From positions 124,813-188,812 of the forward strand of contig CALMQM010000103.1 of the NCBI GenBank assembly GCA_937871435.1: a stretch of DNA of 64,000 bases, read 5' to 3'. A program made the translations under genes and the position numbers. Below are positions 55,619-64,000 of the stretch, one piece after another. The notes under the pieces are model-generated. The model ran no database searches. It saw nothing but the letters and a program-made list of their open reading frames with translations, and was not told where the DNA came from. How positions within the stretch are numbered: the stretch's first letter is position 1; the number at the start of each line of letters is the position of its first letter. This DNA is from an uncultured Bacteroidota bacterium. GTDB taxonomy: Bacteria > Bacteroidota > Bacteroidia > AKYH767-A > 2013-40CM-41-45.

Positions 55619-56962
55619 ATGGGAAAGAAACTACTTTTAAAGAATGACCACATCACCGGAATTCAGGGATATGATGTGTACCGTAGAGAAGGCGGTTATG
55701 CTTCAGTGGAAAAAGCATTGAAGACCATGACTCCGGAAGCTGTGGTAGAAGAAGTAAAAAAATCAGGCCTGAGAGGACGTGGTGGTGCCGGATTTCCGAC
55801 CGGAATGAAATGGAGTTTCCTCGCCAAACCCCCGGGTGTTGCGCGCTATCTGGTGTGCAACGCGGACGAATCAGAACCCGGAACTTTCAAAGACCGTTAC
55901 CTGATGGAGAGAATTCCTCATCTGCTGATAGAAGGAATGATTACTTCCAGCTTCGCATTAGGGGCAAATACATCTTACATTTATATAAGAGGTGAATATT
56001 ATTACGTCGCACGCATCCTGGAGAAAGCGATAGATGAAGCGTATGCGAATGGATGGTTGGGACAAAATATTCTGGGAAGCGGTTACTCTCTCGATCTGTA
56101 TGTTCAGGTAGGAGCCGGAGCCTATATCTGCGGAGAAGAAACAGCATTACTGGAATCACTCGAAGGAAAAAGAGGTAATCCGCGTATCAAACCTCCATTC
56201 CCTGCCGTTGCAGGATTGTATGGTTGTCCAACCGTGGTAAACAATGTAGAAACAATCGCCGCAGTAGTTCCAATTGTGAATGATGGTGGGGATGAATACG
56301 CCAAAGTCGGAATTGGCAAAAGCACAGGAACAAAATTGATTTCTGCTTCCGGCCATATCAATAAACCCGGAGTGTATGAAATTGAAATGGGAATAACTGT
56401 AGAAGATTTTATTTATTCCGATGAATACTGTGGAGGAATCCGCAATGGAAAAAAACTGAAAGCAGTTGTTGCAGGCGGATCTTCAGTTCCGATTTTGCCT
56501 GCACACCTGATCCTCAAAACCAGTGCGGGTGAGAAACGGTTGATGTCTTACGAATCATTGGCTGACGGAGGCTTTGCAACCGGCACCATGCTGGGTTCAG
56601 GAGGATTTATAGTGATGGATGAAGACACGAGCATCGTCAAGAATCTCTGGAATTTCACACGTTTCTATCATCATGAATCCTGCGGGCAATGCAGTCCGTG
56701 CAGAGAAGGTACAGGTTGGATGGAAAAAATTCTGCATCGCATCCTTGAAGGACATGGCAGCATGAGTGATGTGGATTTATTGTGGGATATTCAGGGAAAG
56801 ATAGAAGGAAAAACAATTTGTCCGCTCGGTGATGCAGCAGCATGGCCAGTTGCCGCAGCCATACGTCATTTCCGTTCAGAGTTTGAAGACTACATTAAAA
56901 ATCCAAAGAATATCAGAGATGTCAAACATTATTACCGTTTGAATAATCTGGTTGAAGCATAA
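55619..56962 (+). CDS. nuoF: NADH-quinone oxidoreductase subunit F
   Basis: A 447-residue flavoprotein that takes electrons from NADH. FMN/NADH-binding motifs GRGGAGFPTGMKWSFL, CNADESEPGTFKDRYLM and ICGEETALLESLEGKRGNPR, then the [4Fe-4S] N3 ligands in SCGQCSPCREGTGWM and TICPLGDA. Length is normal. An inverted repeat follows before nuoG. Confidence 0.98.
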   Translation: MGKKLLLKNDHITGIQGYDVYRREGGYASVEKALKTMTPEAVVEEVKKSGLRGRGGAGFPTGMKWSFLAKPPGVARYLVCNADESEPGTFKDRYLMERIPHLLIEGMITSSFALGANTSYIYIRGEYYYVARILEKAIDEAYANGWLGQNILGSGYSLDLYVQVGAGAYICGEETALLESLEGKRGNPRIKPPFPAVAGLYGCPTVVNNVETIAAVVPIVNDGGDEYAKVGIGKSTGTKLISASGHINKPGVYEIEMGITVEDFIYSDEYCGGIRNGKKLKAVVAGGSSVPILPAHLILKTSAGEKRLMSYESLADGGFATGTMLGSGGFIVMDEDTSIVKNLWNFTRFYHHESCGQCSPCREGTGWMEKILHRILEGHGSMSDVDLLWDIQGKIEGKTICPLGDAAAWPVAAAIRHFRSEFEDYIKNPKNIRDVKHYYRLNNLVEA

Positions 56963-56966
56963 TTTT

Positions 56967-57027
56967 CTTTGCGCACTATGCGTCTTTGCAAGAAATTATT
57001 TCACGCAAAGACGCAAAGTTCGCAGAG
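56967..57027. repeat. Inverted repeat between nuoF and nuoG (CGCAAAG element)
   Basis: A 23-base left arm (56967-56989) and right arm (57005-57027) pair at 20 of 23 positions around a 15-base loop. The right part, 57003-57027, is the same 25-base element (NCGCAAAG twice, then NNCGCAGAG) as at 30824-30848. Confidence 0.85.
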
Positions 57028-57044
57028 TATAGAAAAATAAAAGT

Positions 57045-58055
57045 ATGGCGAAAGTCACGATTGATGGTCACATGATTGAAGTTCCTGATGGAACAACAAT
57101 TTTGCAGGCCGCACGCATGATTGGTGGTGATGTTGTACCACCGGCAATGTGTTACTATTCCAAATTAAAAACCAGCGGCGGATATTGCCGTACTTGTCTC
57201 GTTAAAGTCACCAAGGGTTCAGAGAAAGATCCGCGTCCTATGCCTAAGCCCGTGGCTTCGTGCCGTACTCCGATTATGGACGGGATGGAAGTGCAAAACA
57301 AAACTTCTCCGGATTTGATGGAAGCGAGAGCCGGTGTTGTTGAGTTTCTCCTGATCAATCATCCCCTGGATTGCCCGATTTGTGATCAGGCTGGAGAATG
57401 TTCATTGCAGGATCTGGCTTATGAACACGGACTTTCCAGGACGCGCTACGAATTCAGCAGAAGAACATTTCAGAAAATTGATATCGGAGAGAAGATCAAA
57501 TTGCACATGACCCGATGCATATTGTGTTACCGCTGTGTGAAAGTTGCGGAACAAATCACCAATGGTCGTGTACATGGCGTTATGAATCGCGGAGATGTGG
57601 CTGAGATCAGCACATATATTACCAAAGCCATCGACAACGATTTCTCAGGAAATATGATTGATGTTTGTCCGGTTGGAGCACTGACAGATAAAACATTCCG
57701 TTTCAAGAGTCGCGTGTGGAATGTGAATCCGGTGGATGCACACCGCAATTGTCCAACCTGCAGCGGACGTGTGATGCTTTGGATGAAAGGACCTGAAGTA
57801 TTCCGGGTGACTGCAAGAAAAGACGCGTACAACGAAGTACAGGATTTACCGGATGGAAAACCGGGTTGGATTTGCAATGAATGTCGTTACGACAAGAAAA
57901 GCACCAGCGACTGGACCATTGAAGGCCCGAGTAAAATCAGCAGGCATTCCGTGATTTCACAAAATCATTATGTGTTGCAGGAACCTGCGCACAAACCATT
58001 ATTGAATGCCGTCAAAGCTGTTCCAGCTAACTGGCAATTGGAAAATAAAAAATAA
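57045..58055 (+). CDS. nuoG: NADH-quinone oxidoreductase subunit G, short form
   Basis: A 336-residue subunit with only the Fe-S part of NuoG. In order: a [2Fe-2S] ferredoxin domain with CYYSKLKTSGGYCRTC and CRTP, a His-Cys [4Fe-4S] site HPLDCPICDQAGEC, two more clusters in CILCYRCVK and CPVGA, and a cysteine-rich end CPTCSGRV...CNECR. The ~400-550-residue molybdopterin-like domain of E. coli NuoG is missing, a short form common in Bacteroidota. It transfers electrons from NuoF toward NuoI. Confidence 0.95.
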   Translation: MAKVTIDGHMIEVPDGTTILQAARMIGGDVVPPAMCYYSKLKTSGGYCRTCLVKVTKGSEKDPRPMPKPVASCRTPIMDGMEVQNKTSPDLMEARAGVVEFLLINHPLDCPICDQAGECSLQDLAYEHGLSRTRYEFSRRTFQKIDIGEKIKLHMTRCILCYRCVKVAEQITNGRVHGVMNRGDVAEISTYITKAIDNDFSGNMIDVCPVGALTDKTFRFKSRVWNVNPVDAHRNCPTCSGRVMLWMKGPEVFRVTARKDAYNEVQDLPDGKPGWICNECRYDKKSTSDWTIEGPSKISRHSVISQNHYVLQEPAHKPLLNAVKAVPANWQLENKK

Positions 58056-58064
58056 TCATTCTCT

Positions 58065-59099
58065 ATGTTTACTCCGGCACTGATATATATTTTTATTTTG
58101 ATCGTGGTAATATTTTCCGTCACTCTTGTGATCGCGATGTATTCCACCTATGCGGAAAGAAAAGTTGCGGGATTTTTACAGGACCGTCTGGGTCCGAACC
58201 GTGCAGGACCTTTTGGTATTCTGCAGCCTGTGGCGGACGGTGTGAAGATGTTTATGAAAGAAGAAATCATTCCGGATGTTTCCAATAAATGGCTTTTTAT
58301 TCTCGGTCCGAGCGTGGCCATGGCCACCTGTCTGATGACCAGCGCTGTGATTCCGTTTGGAAGCGGACTCACTATCGGAGGAACTTTCTATCCGATGCAG
58401 GTAGCGGATGTAAACATTGGAATCCTTTATGTATTTGGTGTAGTTTCCATTGGTGTATATGGAATTATGATCGGAGGCTGGGCATCGAACAACAAATATT
58501 CCCTCCTCGGCGCTTTGCGTGCCTCATCACAAATGATCAGCTACGAAGTAGCGATGGGACTTTCCATCATCGCGCTGGTGATGATGACAGGTACGCTGAG
58601 TGTTCGCGAAATCGCAGCCGGACAACCGGGAGGACACTGGAATGTATTGTACCAGCCGCTTGGCTTTCTCATTTTTATCATTTGCGCTTTCGCTGAAACC
58701 AACCGTGCTCCTTTTGATCTTCCTGAATGCGAAACAGAACTTGTTGGTGGTTATCACACAGAATACAGTTCGATGAAACTCGGTTTTTATTTGTTCGCTG
58801 AATACATCAACATGTTTATTTCAGCGGCAGTAATTTCTACTTTGTATTTCGGCGGATACAACATGCCATTCATCGGTCGGTTTATTACTGATCCGAATAC
58901 ACTTAGTCTTGTCGGAACAGCTTTCCTCTTCGGAAAAATCTTCTTCTTCATCTTCTTCTTCATGTGGGTTCGCTGGACCATTCCGCGATTCCGTTATGAT
59001 CAGTTGATGAACCTCGGGTGGAAAGGATTGATTCCATTGGCAATCCTGAATATCTTCCTCACAGGTTTAGGAATGTGGTTCTTCGGAAAAGTAGGCTGA
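58065..59099 (+). CDS. nuoH: NADH-quinone oxidoreductase subunit H
   Basis: A 344-residue, 8-helix membrane subunit that forms the quinone tunnel entry. Conserved AERKVAGFLQDRLGPNRAGPFGILQPVADGVKMFMKEE, SNNKYSLLGALRASSQMISYEVAMGLSII and AETNRAPFDLPECETELVGGYHTEYSSMKLGFY are present. Length is normal. It is 9 bases after nuoG; 153 AT-rich bases follow before nuoI, in which I see nothing. Confidence 0.97.
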   Translation: MFTPALIYIFILIVVIFSVTLVIAMYSTYAERKVAGFLQDRLGPNRAGPFGILQPVADGVKMFMKEEIIPDVSNKWLFILGPSVAMATCLMTSAVIPFGSGLTIGGTFYPMQVADVNIGILYVFGVVSIGVYGIMIGGWASNNKYSLLGALRASSQMISYEVAMGLSIIALVMMTGTLSVREIAAGQPGGHWNVLYQPLGFLIFIICAFAETNRAPFDLPECETELVGGYHTEYSSMKLGFYLFAEYINMFISAAVISTLYFGGYNMPFIGRFITDPNTLSLVGTAFLFGKIFFFIFFFMWVRWTIPRFRYDQLMNLGWKGLIPLAILNIFLTGLGMWFFGKVG

Positions 59100-59252
59100 T
59101 TAAACAACAATAAAAAAGGAGAATTAAAAGAAGAGATGACGGAATAATTAGAGAAAAGAAATCAACTAAATTATTTCAAAAAAAATCTCTAAAAAAACTG
59201 AAAGGCGGAAAAGATCCATACACTGAATTCATTTTCCGAAAGATCACAGAAC

Positions 59253-59825
59253 ATGCAATCACTCAGCAATAGAAGCAAAGTCGTTACGAAGAAAGAAATG
59301 TCTTTCATGGAACGCATTTATCTCCCGGCTATATTCGGAGGAATGGCAATTACGATTAAACACTTCTTTAAAAAGAAAGCCACCATCAATTATCCGGAGG
59401 TCAAACGTGATTTCTCAGAAGTCTACAGAGGAAAACATGTTCTGAAGCGTGATGAAAATGGCGCGGAACGTTGCACTGCCTGCGGATTGTGCGCAGTTTC
59501 CTGTCCAGCAGAGGCCATCACCATGGTAGCAGGAGAAAGAAAAGCCGGAGAAGAAAAATTGTACAGAGAGGAGAAATACGCGGTGACATATGAAATCAAT
59601 ATGCTCCGCTGTATTTTCTGTGGCTTGTGCGAAGAAGCATGTCCGAAAGAAGCTATCTTCCTGACTGACGAACTGGTACCCACAGACTTCAAACGCGGTG
59701 AATTTATCTATGGTAAAAACAAACTCGTTGAACCGCTTGATAATCGTGTTGACATTTCAAAGCGTCAGACACAAGCAGTTTTGGATTTTAAAAAGAACAA
59801 ACTTTTGACGCATAATAGATTGTAG
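59253..59825 (+). CDS. nuoI: NADH-quinone oxidoreductase subunit I
   Basis: A 190-residue subunit with two [4Fe-4S] clusters (N6a, N6b): CTACGLCAVSCPAEAI and CIFCGLCEEACPKEAI. It links the Fe-S chain of NuoG to NuoB. Its stop codon runs straight into the GGTTGGT heptamers at 59825-59838. Confidence 0.97.
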   Translation: MQSLSNRSKVVTKKEMSFMERIYLPAIFGGMAITIKHFFKKKATINYPEVKRDFSEVYRGKHVLKRDENGAERCTACGLCAVSCPAEAITMVAGERKAGEEKLYREEKYAVTYEINMLRCIFCGLCEEACPKEAIFLTDELVPTDFKRGEFIYGKNKLVEPLDNRVDISKRQTQAVLDFKKNKLLTHNRL

Positions 59826-59838
59826 GTTGGTGGTTGGT
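59825..59838. repeat. Two GGTTGGT heptamers at the nuoI stop
   Basis: GGTTGGT twice, starting on the last base of the nuoI stop codon; nearly complementary to the CCAACAA array 30 bases on. Confidence 0.85.
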
Positions 59839-59867
59839 AAAAATAATCTTTACTATTCCGCCTCACT

Positions 59868-59905
59868 CCAACAACCAACAACCAACAACCAACAACCAAC
59901 AACCA
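59868..59905. repeat. Heptamer array (CCAACAA)x5 abutting the nuoJ start
   Basis: Five perfect CCAACAA units (59868-59902) and a partial CCA run into the nuoJ ATG at 59906. Confidence 0.95.
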
Positions 59906-60403
59906 ATGACCCTTTACCTGTTCTACTTCCTTTCCTTCCTCGCAGTTTTGAGTGCGTTGATGGTAGTAGTTTCAAAAAATCCTGTGCATAGTGTATTGTA
60001 CCTGATCATGACATTTTTTGCCATCGCCGGTCATTATGTTTTGTTGAATGCGCAATTCCTGGCGGCAGTGCATGTGATCGTTTACGCGGGAGCTATTATG
60101 GTATTGTTCCTGTATGTGATCATGATGCTAAACCTGAATGCGGATACGGAACCACAGAAAGGAAAATGGCTCAGAGTAGCTGCCACTGTTGCCGGAGGTA
60201 TTCTCATGGTAGTGTTGGTTGGAGCATTGCGTTCCGCGGCTGACACTTTACCTGTAACAGCACACGATAACCAGATTGGAATGATTAAAAATCTGGGTAA
60301 GGTATTGTACAAAGATTTTATGTTGCCGTTCGAAATCTCCTCTATTCTATTCCTTGTGGCAATGGTAGGAGCCGTGATGTTGGGTAAAAAAGAAATAAAA
60401 TAA
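59906..60403 (+). CDS. nuoJ: NADH-quinone oxidoreductase subunit J
   Basis: A 165-residue, 5-helix membrane subunit with the conserved [27 protein letters not shown] helix. The chosen start is the ATG at 59906 ([17 protein letters not shown]). A longer frame from 59834 reads through the heptamer repeats ([12 protein letters not shown]), which is not family-like. It is one base from nuoK. Confidence 0.95.
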   Translation: MTLYLFYFLSFLAVLSALMVVVSKNPVHSVLYLIMTFFAIAGHYVLLNAQFLAAVHVIVYAGAIMVLFLYVIMMLNLNADTEPQKGKWLRVAATVAGGILMVVLVGALRSAADTLPVTAHDNQIGMIKNLGKVLYKDFMLPFEISSILFLVAMVGAVMLGKKEIK

Positions 60404-60404
60404 T

Positions 60405-60734
60405 ATGGAAAACGTAACACGGGTAATCCAACTGATTCCGCTGAATTATTATATTCTGTTGAGCACTCTGCTGTTTTGTATTGGAGTGATTGGTGTGTTG
60501 TTTCGCCGCAATGCCATCGTAATATTTATGTGTATTGAACTTATGCTGAATGCAGTCAATCTTCTGCTGGCAGCTTTTTCTTCTTATCGTTCCGATGCAT
60601 CCGGACAGGTATTTGTCTTTTTCATTATGGCTGTAGCTGCCGCTGAAGTCGCTGTCGGACTTGCCATATTAACCATGATCTACAGGAATACCGGATCTGT
60701 GGATATTGATCACCTCAATAAACTGAAGTGGTAA
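60405..60734 (+). CDS. nuoK: NADH-quinone oxidoreductase subunit K
   Basis: A 109-residue, 3-helix membrane subunit, MrpC-like, part of the proton path. It contains the conserved glutamate in [15 protein letters not shown] and [12 protein letters not shown]. It is the last nuo gene seen: no nuoL, nuoM or nuoN follows. An inverted repeat, TTCAGGTT/AACCTGAA (60818-60838), lies in the 194-base gap before acs. Confidence 0.96.
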   Translation: MENVTRVIQLIPLNYYILLSTLLFCIGVIGVLFRRNAIVIFMCIELMLNAVNLLLAAFSSYRSDASGQVFVFFIMAVAAAEVAVGLAILTMIYRNTGSVDIDHLNKLKW

Positions 60735-60928
60735 TCTGCCGTTAAGTCAAGTATCTTATTTTCTTCTTAAATTACTGGTCTCCAAATCAGGATTCCACTA
60801 TATTTATACCAGCCATATTCAGGTTCCTGAAACCTGAAACATCTTCTGCAAAAGAATTGGTTCAAGCATTGATTGAATGCTGACGAATGCACTGAATCCA
60901 ACTCATTTTGCATTTAAACGGAACGCTT

Positions 60929-62842
60929 ATGTACTATCCTTATCAAATCAGTTCTGCTGATGAGTACCAATCTGCTTACAGAAAAAGTGTCAACGACCCG
61001 GAAGCTTTTTGGGCCGACATAGCCGCGAATTTTTACTGGCGGAAACGTTGGGACAAAGTTCTTGACTGGAATTTTACAGAGCCTTCTGTCAAATGGTTTG
61101 TAGGTGGCAAGCTGAACATTACAGAAAATTGTCTGGATCGACATCTTGGATCTATCGGTAACAAGCCTGCAATAATCTGGGAGCCGAATGATCCGGAAGA
61201 ACACCATCGTGTGATTACTTACCGTGATTTGCACACGAAAGTAATTCAGTTCGCGAATGTCCTGAAGAATAACGGTGTCAAAAAAGGAGATCGCGTTTGT
61301 TTGTACATGGGTATGGTTCCCGAGCTGGCGATTGCAGTACTTGCCTGTGCCCGTGTAGGCGCAGTTCATTCTGTGATATTCGGTGGCTTCAGCGCGCAAA
61401 GTATTGCGGATCGTTTGCAGGATGCGCAGGCGGAATACATCATTACCTGCGACGGTGCATACCGCGGCAACAAAGAGATTCCTCTCAAAGGAGTGATAGA
61501 CGATGCACTTGTACAATGTCGTTTTGTGAAACGTGTGATTGTCCTTACCCGCACACGAACTCCGGTTAGTATGATCAAAGGACGGGATGTGTGGTGGGAA
61601 GATGAAATCAAGAAAGTGGAAACGATGGGCAACCCGGATTGTCCAGCGGAAGAAATGGACGCGGAAGATCCTTTGTTCATTCTTTATACTTCAGGATCTA
61701 CAGGAAAACCGAAAGGTGTTGTCCACACTTGTGGCGGCTATATGGTGTACACGACGTATTCTTTTGTGAATGTATTTCAGTATAAACCCGGCGATATACA
61801 TTTCTGTACAGCTGACATCGGATGGATCACAGGACATAGTTATATTGTCTATGGCCCGCTTGGAGCCGGAGCAACTACACTTTTATTTGAAGGAGTTCCA
61901 ACCTGGCCTGATGCCGGTCGTTTTTGGGATGTTGTTGACAAATACAGAGTCAATATATTATACACAGCACCAACGGCGATACGTTCGTTGATGGGATTTG
62001 GTCTTGGTCCGGTTCAGAATAAAGATTTGTCATCTTTAAAAGTCTTAGGTACGGTAGGAGAACCGATTAACGAAGAAGCGTGGCATTGGTATGATGAATT
62101 TATCGGAAAGAAAAAATGCCCGATCGTGGATACATGGTGGCAAACAGAAACCGGAGGAATACTGATTTCCAACATGGCAGGTATTACTCCCGGGAAGCCT
62201 TCGTATGCGACATTGCCTTTGCCTGGAGTTCAGCCGATATTGGTGGATGAAAATGGAAAAGAAATAACAGGCAATGGAGTGAGCGGGAATTTATGTGTCC
62301 GTTATCCGTGGCCATCAATTATTCGCACAACTTATGGAGATCACGAACGTTGCCGCCTGAATTATTTTGCTACGTATCCGAATTTATATTTCACAGGTGA
62401 TGGATGCTTGCGTGATGAGTTTGGCAATTACCGGATTACAGGGCGGGTGGACGATGTACTGAATGTGAGCGGGCACCGGATAGGAACAGCAGAGGTAGAA
62501 AACGCGATCAACATGCATGCAGGTGTGGTTGAAAGCGCGGTAGTTGGTTATCCTCACGACATCAAAGGCCAGGGAATTTATGCCTATGTGATTTACAGTG
62601 GCACCCATGGTGATGAGAATTTGACACGACAGGATATTGCACTCACTGTAACACGAATAATCGGACCTATCGCAAAACCGGATAAGATTCAATTCGTCAA
62701 CGGACTGCCAAAGACCAGAAGCGGAAAAATCATGCGCAGGATACTGAGAAAAATTGCGGAAGGCGAAATTGAAAATCTGGGAGATACCACTACCCTATTG
62801 GATCCGGGTGTGGTGGATGAGATCAAGATGAGTAAGATTTAA
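60929..62842 (+). CDS. acs: Acetyl-CoA synthetase
   Basis: Activates acetate to acetyl-CoA via acetyl-AMP. The 637-residue protein has the ANL motifs FILYTSGSTGKPKGVVHTCGGYMV (ATP loop), DTWWQTETGGI, GRVDDVLNVSGHRIGTAEVE, and ends with PKTRSGKIMRRILRKIA, whose lysine (near residue 600) is the acetylation-controlled one. The ATG at 60929 (MYYPYQISSADEYQSAY) is preferred over an in-frame TTG at 60908. It is not part of the nuo operon by function. A weak hairpin with T run lies at 62856-62878. Confidence 0.97.
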   Translation: MYYPYQISSADEYQSAYRKSVNDPEAFWADIAANFYWRKRWDKVLDWNFTEPSVKWFVGGKLNITENCLDRHLGSIGNKPAIIWEPNDPEEHHRVITYRDLHTKVIQFANVLKNNGVKKGDRVCLYMGMVPELAIAVLACARVGAVHSVIFGGFSAQSIADRLQDAQAEYIITCDGAYRGNKEIPLKGVIDDALVQCRFVKRVIVLTRTRTPVSMIKGRDVWWEDEIKKVETMGNPDCPAEEMDAEDPLFILYTSGSTGKPKGVVHTCGGYMVYTTYSFVNVFQYKPGDIHFCTADIGWITGHSYIVYGPLGAGATTLLFEGVPTWPDAGRFWDVVDKYRVNILYTAPTAIRSLMGFGLGPVQNKDLSSLKVLGTVGEPINEEAWHWYDEFIGKKKCPIVDTWWQTETGGILISNMAGITPGKPSYATLPLPGVQPILVDENGKEITGNGVSGNLCVRYPWPSIIRTTYGDHERCRLNYFATYPNLYFTGDGCLRDEFGNYRITGRVDDVLNVSGHRIGTAEVENAINMHAGVVESAVVGYPHDIKGQGIYAYVIYSGTHGDENLTRQDIALTVTRIIGPIAKPDKIQFVNGLPKTRSGKIMRRILRKIAEGEIENLGDTTTLLDPGVVDEIKMSKI

Positions 62843-62963
62843 TAATTGCTGGTTCATTCAATGCTGAATTGATTTTTTGAGAGGAAATATTTGTTGGGCG
62901 AGATGTTGTGTAAGGTCGTTTGTGAGCTCAAGATGCTAACAGAAGAATCAAGGAGACATAGTT

Positions 62964-64000
62964 TTAATCTCTCAACACAACAAGTTTATTGGCAATTGAA
63001 TTGTTAGTTGTTACTACTACCATAAAAGGTCTCAACTCATTTGATCCAGGAGCAAGAGTAATGTAATTTTGTCCGGGATAGACATCCTTGACAACAGACA
63101 TCTTTTGACTTCCAAGCATATCAAAGACTTGTACAAGAATTTTTTCGTAGGTGTTCGATTTAAACTTGATTTGAATATCGCGTAAATCAGAATTAATTTC
63201 TACTTCTTTATTCCCTGCTACTAATTCATTCTGTAAAGTCTGAGTGTTCAAATTAACTTTTGCAATCCAAATGTCCTGACAATCATTGGGAGGATTGAGG
63301 CACATATTGTGGTTTCCGGAAATGTCCCCATCGTGTGACCAGGTACCTCCGCACATAACAAAACTTGTGCTGTCAATCTGTTTTGCAATTACAGGTTGCT
63401 CATCATCGGATCCTCCGTAACAATTCTCCCATTGAATAGCGCCTAAGCTGTCAATCTTGAGCAACCAATAATCTGTAAAACCATGGGATCCTGTTACATC
63501 GCCATCTGCAGAATTGGGTGCACTCAAGATGATGTAGCCTCCGTCAAAAGTTGATTGAATTGAATTGGGATAATCATAAGAAGATCCTCCATAACAATGT
63601 TGCCACTGAATGGTTCCGTTGGAGTCAAGTTTTACAACCCAAACATCTGCTGTCCCATGATTTCCACTCACATCACCATCATTTGAAGTAGCCTGTCCGG
63701 CAAAGATTAATCCACCATCTAAAGTTGGTAATATTGATTCGGCTGTTTCATCATATGTTCCCCCATAGCTACGTTGCCAGATTATTGTACCCTGTTGATC
63801 TAACTTGGCTATCCATGCATCAAATCCACCATGCCAAAAAGTAACATCACCATCAGCAAAATATATAGACCCGCCTATATAATATTCCCCGGTAGAAGTC
63901 TGGCAAGCACCGCCAAAAGAATCACCCCCTGAACTTCCATAAGAGTTTTCCCATTCCAATTGCCCGAGAGAATCCAGTTTCAATATCCAAAGGTCATCTT
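62964..64000 (-). CDS. T9SS-secreted repeat protein, 5' end beyond window
   Basis: Partial: the frame stays open to the right edge (residues DDLWILKLDSLGQLEW precede the first possible start), so the N-terminus is missing. At least 340 residues are seen, with four ~55-residue repeats such as SNDGDVSGNHGTADVWVVKLDSNGTIQWQHCYGGS and NSADGDVTGSHGFTDYWLLKIDSLGAIQWENCYGGS, a known Bacteroidota surface-protein repeat (beta-propeller-like). The last ~85 residues, with VQVFDMLGSQKM and NKLVVLRD, resemble a T9SS sorting domain, though the NP motif is weak. No enzyme motif is seen. Confidence 0.78.
   Translation of the reverse strand, partial: DDLWILKLDSLGQLEWENSYGSSGGDSFGGACQTSTGEYYIGGSIYFADGDVTFWHGGFDAWIAKLDQQGTIIWQRSYGGTYDETAESILPTLDGGLIFAGQATSNDGDVSGNHGTADVWVVKLDSNGTIQWQHCYGGSSYDYPNSIQSTFDGGYIILSAPNSADGDVTGSHGFTDYWLLKIDSLGAIQWENCYGGSDDEQPVIAKQIDSTSFVMCGGTWSHDGDISGNHNMCLNPPNDCQDIWIAKVNLNTQTLQNELVAGNKEVEINSDLRDIQIKFKSNTYEKILVQVFDMLGSQKMSVVKDVYPGQNYITLAPGSNELRPFMVVVTTNNSIANKLVVLRD

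Noticed and set aside
59834..59905. N-terminal extension of NuoJ translated through the heptamers
   Set aside because: It would give a low-complexity N/Q/P/T stretch before the first helix, unlike NuoJ; the ATG at 59906 fits the family.
60914..61516. A 200-codon open frame on the minus strand
   Set aside because: Antisense to the N-terminal part of acs, no family match.

Overview
The window is from a Bacteroidota genome. The evidence is six proteins that carry or appear to carry type IX secretion (T9SS) C-terminal sorting domains, Bacteroidota-type -7 promoter boxes (TAnnTTTG) ahead of several genes, an alternative complex III cytochrome, a short NuoG, and family signatures such as DUF4270 and DUF5916. 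Order and family cannot be fixed from this stretch alone. No rRNA, tRNA, CRISPR array, prophage or insertion sequence was recognised.

Layout. 1-1169: start of a pentaheme cytochrome of alternative complex III, cut by the window edge. 1.6-10.5 kb: a cyclase-family hydrolase, two T9SS cargo proteins (one a 1419-residue beta-helix protein), a VIT1/CCC1-type metal transporter, a cysteine desulfurase and a small XRE regulator. 10.8-16 kb: panC, divergent from a short GT5 (glycogen synthase-like) gene, a DUF4270 lipoprotein and glmS. 16-26.4 kb: T9SS proteins, an alpha/beta hydrolase without the usual serine, NifU-C and Mrp (Fe-S assembly), an alkyltransferase-like protein, trmB, a glycosyltransferase, a lipoprotein and a gamma-carbonic anhydrase. 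26.5-30.8 kb: murI, a DUF5916 outer-membrane protein and a methylguanine methyltransferase. 30.9-42.5 kb: a short DnaE-type polymerase, a DUF3857/transglutaminase/DUF2569 protein, a beta-propeller T9SS protein, a Y-family polymerase, and a divergent XRE-S24 (LexA-like) repressor. 42.5-47.1 kb: YdeI-like and two DinB-superfamily proteins, a Tet-type MFS pump and queA. 47.2-51.9 kb: a TetR-controlled tripartite efflux operon (tetR-tolC-hlyD-emrB type). 52.2-60.7 kb: nuoABCDEFGHIJK. 60.9-64 kb: acs and a partial T9SS protein.

How the genes work together. The S24 repressor, the Y-family polymerase and the DnaE-type polymerase look like one damage-inducible mutagenesis regulon. A near-identical 17-bp palindrome lies in the repressor/polymerase divergent spacer (41499-41515) and upstream of the dnaE gene (34289-34305). 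The complex I operon stops at nuoK and is followed by acs, with no nuoL, nuoM or nuoN in the window.

The noncoding DNA is rich in tandem repeats whose unit differs from place to place but usually has a 7-bp period. Two of these arrays abut start codons (the S24 repressor and nuoJ), one overlaps a stop codon, and others sit in the leaders of the two polymerase genes. Several apparent upstream TTG starts coincide with or lie close to promoter boxes; for those genes the downstream ATG is preferred here.
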